Shown here: in pieces, positions 5,104 to 6,657 of the stretch | Layout of the letters: each line of letters starts with the position of its first letter | Numbering within the stretch: position 1 is the first letter of the stretch | From: an uncultured Collinsella sp. | Lineage (GTDB): Bacteria; Actinomycetota; Coriobacteriia; Coriobacteriales; Coriobacteriaceae | Length of the DNA: 6,657 nt | Reading direction: 5' to 3' | NCBI GenBank assembly: GCA_902474645.1 | Contig: CABRWN010000119.1 | Coordinates: 1 to 6,657 of the forward strand | Program-made: the position numbers and the translations under genes | Notes under the pieces: model-generated | Seen by the model: only the letters and a program-made list of their open reading frames with translations | The model's database searches: none | Told to the model about the DNA's origin: nothing

Positions 5104-6135
5104 CTAAATACGTTCCGCGATCTCGTGGATGAGGTAGTCGGTCTTTTCCCAGCCCAGGCACGGGTCGGTGATCGATTTACCAAAGACACCGCCGTCGACC
5201 GGCTGGTTGCCGTCTTCCAGGTAGGACTCGATCATAAAGCCCTTGACCAGCTTAGAGATGGACTCGTTGCGGCGGCAGCTGTCGAGCACCTCCTTGCAAA
5301 TGCGATACTGCTCCAGCGGACGCTTGCCCGAGTTGTCATGGTTGCAGTCGATGACCGCTGCCGGATTGGCATAGCCGGCGTGCTCGGTATAGCGCTCGGC
5401 CAGGCGCTCCAGGTGCTCGTAGTGGTAGTTGGGGTAGGTTCGTCCATCGAGACCGATGTAGCCACGCATAACGGCGTGCGCGAGCGGATTGCCGTCGCAC
5501 TCGACCTCCCAGTTGCGGAAGATGAAGCTCTGGTGCGCCTGCGCGGCGTAAATGGAGTTGAGCATAACGGTGGTGGAGCCGGCAGTGGGATTCTTCATGC
5601 CGACGGGTACCGAAATGCCGCTCGACACCAGGCGATGCTCCTGGTTTTCGACCGAGCGTGCGCCCACGGCCACATAGCTCAGCAGGTCAACGAGGTACTG
5701 GTAGTTGGACGGATAGAGCATCTCGTCGGCGGTGAAGAAGCCTGTTTCCTTAATAACGCGCAGGTGCATATGGCGGATGGCCTTGACGCCCTCGAGCAGG
5801 TCGTCGGGAGCCTAGGGGTTGGGGTTGTGCAGCAGGCCCTTGTAGCCGGTGCCCTTGGTGCGCGGCTTATTGGTGTAGACGCGCGGAATGATGATGAGCT
5901 TGTCCTTGACCTCCTCGGCGGTCTTGGCCAGTCGGTTCATGTACTCGAGGACCGAATCCTCGCGGTCGGCAGAGCACGGGCCGATGATGAGCACCTTGCG
6001 TGCGTCCTCGCCGGTAAAGACTTTGGCGACCTCGGCGTCAAATGCCTGCTTTTTGGCGGTAAGCTCGGCAGAAAGCGGCATTTCCTCGCGGATCTCCATG
6101 GGGATCGGCAGCCTGCGTTTGAATTCCATGGCCAT
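5104..6135 (-). pseudogene. aroG: Class I DAHP synthase (aroG/aroF type) with in-frame TAG
   Basis: 3-Deoxy-7-phosphoheptulonate synthase joins PEP and erythrose 4-phosphate in the first step of the shikimate pathway. Read through a single TAG at 5812-5814 (codon 108), the frame gives 343 codons, the normal length. All key motifs are present in order: GPCS with metal-ligand Cys54, KPRT with Arg92, GYKG (97-100), GMKN (Lys181), DCNHDNS (His266), ESYLEDGNQ (Glu303) and GKSITDPCLGWE (Asp324). The stop lies between HNPNP and APDDLLEG with no frameshift; relatives often have Glu there, so GAG to TAG is the likely change. The 107-residue product would lack Lys181 and three metal ligands. ATG 5769 could restart after residue 122 but would lack Cys54 and Arg92. 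It could be a real null allele, a sequencing error or a suppressed stop. The specific symbol (aroG, aroF or aroH) is not certain. Confidence 0.88.
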
Positions 6136-6140
6136 AGGGG

Positions 6141-6147
6141 CCTCCTC
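6141..6147 (-). promoter_or_regulatory. Ribosome binding site of the DAHP synthase gene
   Basis: GAGGAGG on the minus strand lies five bases before ATG 6135 and eleven before a second in-frame ATG at 6129 (residue 3). Either start is possible; the protein differs by two residues. Confidence 0.7.
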
Positions 6148-6189
6148 AATCTATAGAAAGAGCAATAAGCGTATTGTCGAGTGTCCGGC

Positions 6190-6218
6190 ATTATCCGCTG
6201 TCGCACGCTAAAGTGCAA
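6190..6218 (-). promoter_or_regulatory. Sigma-70-type promoter of the DAHP synthase gene
   Basis: On the minus strand, TTGCAC (6213-6218) and GATAAT (6190-6195) are separated by 17 bases. The -10 matches five of six consensus bases; the -35 matches only its first three. Transcription would begin near 6183, giving a leader of about 47 bases. That leader is too short for a T-box or a large riboswitch. Confidence 0.6.
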
Positions 6219-6238
6219 GCCCTTGCCACCCCGAAATC

Positions 6239-6266
6239 TGCCAAAAGGGACAGGTTTATTTTGGCA
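6239..6266. repeat. 28-bp palindrome around GGGACAGGTTTA
   Basis: TGCCAAAA (6239-6246) and TTTTGGCA (6259-6266) are perfect complements around a 12-base centre. It sits about 20 bases upstream of the -35 box of the DAHP synthase promoter. It could be an operator or a REP-like dispersed palindrome; the sequence GGGACAGGTTTATTTT reminds me of REP sequences linked to RAYT transposases in other bacteria, which I cannot verify. CAGGTTT recurs at 6265-6271. Confidence 0.6.
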
Positions 6267-6359
6267 GGTTTTATATGGGGGAACGTCGGCGGATACCGGG
6301 AGGGAGTGGCGTCGCGCGGGACCCTAAGGCTATTGTCGGTTCCCCAGGAAACACCCTGC

Positions 6360-6585
6360 GGGCAAAAAATGCCAAATATGAGTACTGTTGCTAACCTAGT
6401 AACATATCCGTCTAGCGAGATAATAGACAAAGTGATAAATATGTTCATTAACGTTGGCACGCAGAAGCCTGCTAACGGGCGTTTTGATTAATTTGAAGGC
6501 GTATAGAGCCCGCAAAGAGGTCGTTTGAGGCGGTTTTGGCTGTTACTAAAAAGGTAACAGTACTCATATTTGCCCTATTTTGCCC
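6360..6585. mobile_element. MITE-like element with 45-bp terminal inverted repeats
   Basis: The two ends, 6360-6404 and 6541-6585, match as inverted repeats at 36 of 45 positions. Both begin GGGCAAAA at the outside, contain a perfect 17-bp core (6373-6389 and 6556-6572, including AGTACT) and share TAGTAACA at the inside. Each end also folds on its own: 6386-6393 with 6397-6404, and CTGTTAC 6540-6546 with GTAACAG 6554-6560. The 136-base interior holds no transposase. I see no target-site duplication (flanks CCTGC and ACGGG), so the exact borders and the mobilising enzyme are unknown. A 40-codon frame starts at ATG 6369 inside it and is not convincing as a gene. Confidence 0.65.
6467..6485 (+). 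terminator. Possible small terminator inside the MITE-like element
   Basis: GCCTG (6467-6471) pairs with CGGGC (6476-6480), including one G-U pair, around a CTAA loop, and is followed by GTTTT. The stem is only 5 bp, so it would be weak. Confidence 0.3.
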
Positions 6586-6657
6586 ACGGGGCCTCGAAGG
6601 GGCTGTCAATCAGGTCCCAGGGGAGGCGGCTCAAGGGCCGCAGAACAAAAACGGGGG
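6586..6657. other. Right edge, nothing definite
   Basis: GC-rich sequence with one short inverted repeat, GCGGC (6626-6630) and GCCGC (6637-6641), without a T-tract. I see no gene start or RNA. The region may belong to the feature beyond the window. Confidence 0.3.

Noticed and set aside
5812..5814. Amber codon as recoding (pyrrolysine or a changed genetic code)
   Set aside because: TAG is used as an ordinary terminator for two genes in the window, and DAHP synthases have no catalytic need for an unusual residue at this point; a nonsense mutation or sequencing error is simpler.
5062..6156. Long plus-strand ORF (364 codons) opposite the DAHP synthase gene
   Set aside because: The minus strand has all DAHP synthase motifs. 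The antisense frame is a GC-driven shadow rich in Val, Ala, Gly and Leu with no recognisable domain.
6278..6345. Inverted repeat GGGGAAC ... GTTCCCC as a structured RNA
   Set aside because: Only a 7-bp stem closes a 54-base loop in which I find no convincing inner pairing; expected by chance in GC-rich DNA.
6191..6460. Minus-strand ORF (89 codons) over the same intergenic region
   Set aside because: It overlaps the promoter and the repeat arm, and its composition is what translated repeats would give; no ribosome site was seen.
6174..6491. Plus-strand ORF across the DAHP synthase promoter into the repeat element
   Set aside because: It starts at a TTG without a ribosome site, crosses a promoter, a palindrome and one arm of the inverted repeat, and has no recognisable domain.

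Overview
The window looks like chromosomal DNA from a gut actinobacterium of the class Coriobacteriia, most likely Collinsella or a close relative. This is an inference from the high-GC genes with GC-ending codons, the TTG/ATG starts with strong GGAGG-like ribosome sites, and my general impression of the protein sequences; no database was searched. Three protein-coding loci are separated by intergenic regions unusually rich in long inverted repeats.

Layout. (1) 1-101: a compound palindrome with a bidirectional terminator at its centre. (2) 102-659: a poorly coding stretch with, on the minus strand, one possible 69-codon ORF (196-405) behind a good ribosome site and a short frame just upstream of it; I recognise neither. 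(3) 660-1646, minus: a two-domain protein, Nudix hydrolase fused to a Vsr-type mismatch endonuclease. (4) 1647-1908: a divergent intergenic region holding a 113-bp palindrome with perfect 33-bp arms, then candidate operators and a weak promoter for the genes to the right. (5) 1909-4921, plus: an overlapping ATPase-permease pair of the BceAB (peptide-antibiotic resistance/sensing) type, with no two-component system in the window. (6) 4966-5063: a compound hairpin between convergent genes, probably a bidirectional terminator. (7) 5104-6135, minus: a class I DAHP synthase (first step of aromatic amino-acid synthesis), intact in every catalytic motif but interrupted by one in-frame TAG at codon 108. 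(8) 6136-6657: its leader and a good promoter, a 28-bp palindrome, then a 226-bp MITE-like element with 45-bp imperfect terminal inverted repeats, and 72 bases in which I see nothing definite.

The loci do not form one pathway. They cover mutation avoidance (Nudix-Vsr), envelope stress or antimicrobial-peptide defence (BceAB-like pair) and shikimate-pathway entry (broken aroG-type gene). The points most worth checking are the Nudix-Vsr fusion, the nonsense codon in the DAHP synthase, the MITE-like element, and the family of roughly 100-bp palindromes with unrelated arms in three of the intergenic regions. I found no CRISPR array, tRNA, rRNA or transposase gene.
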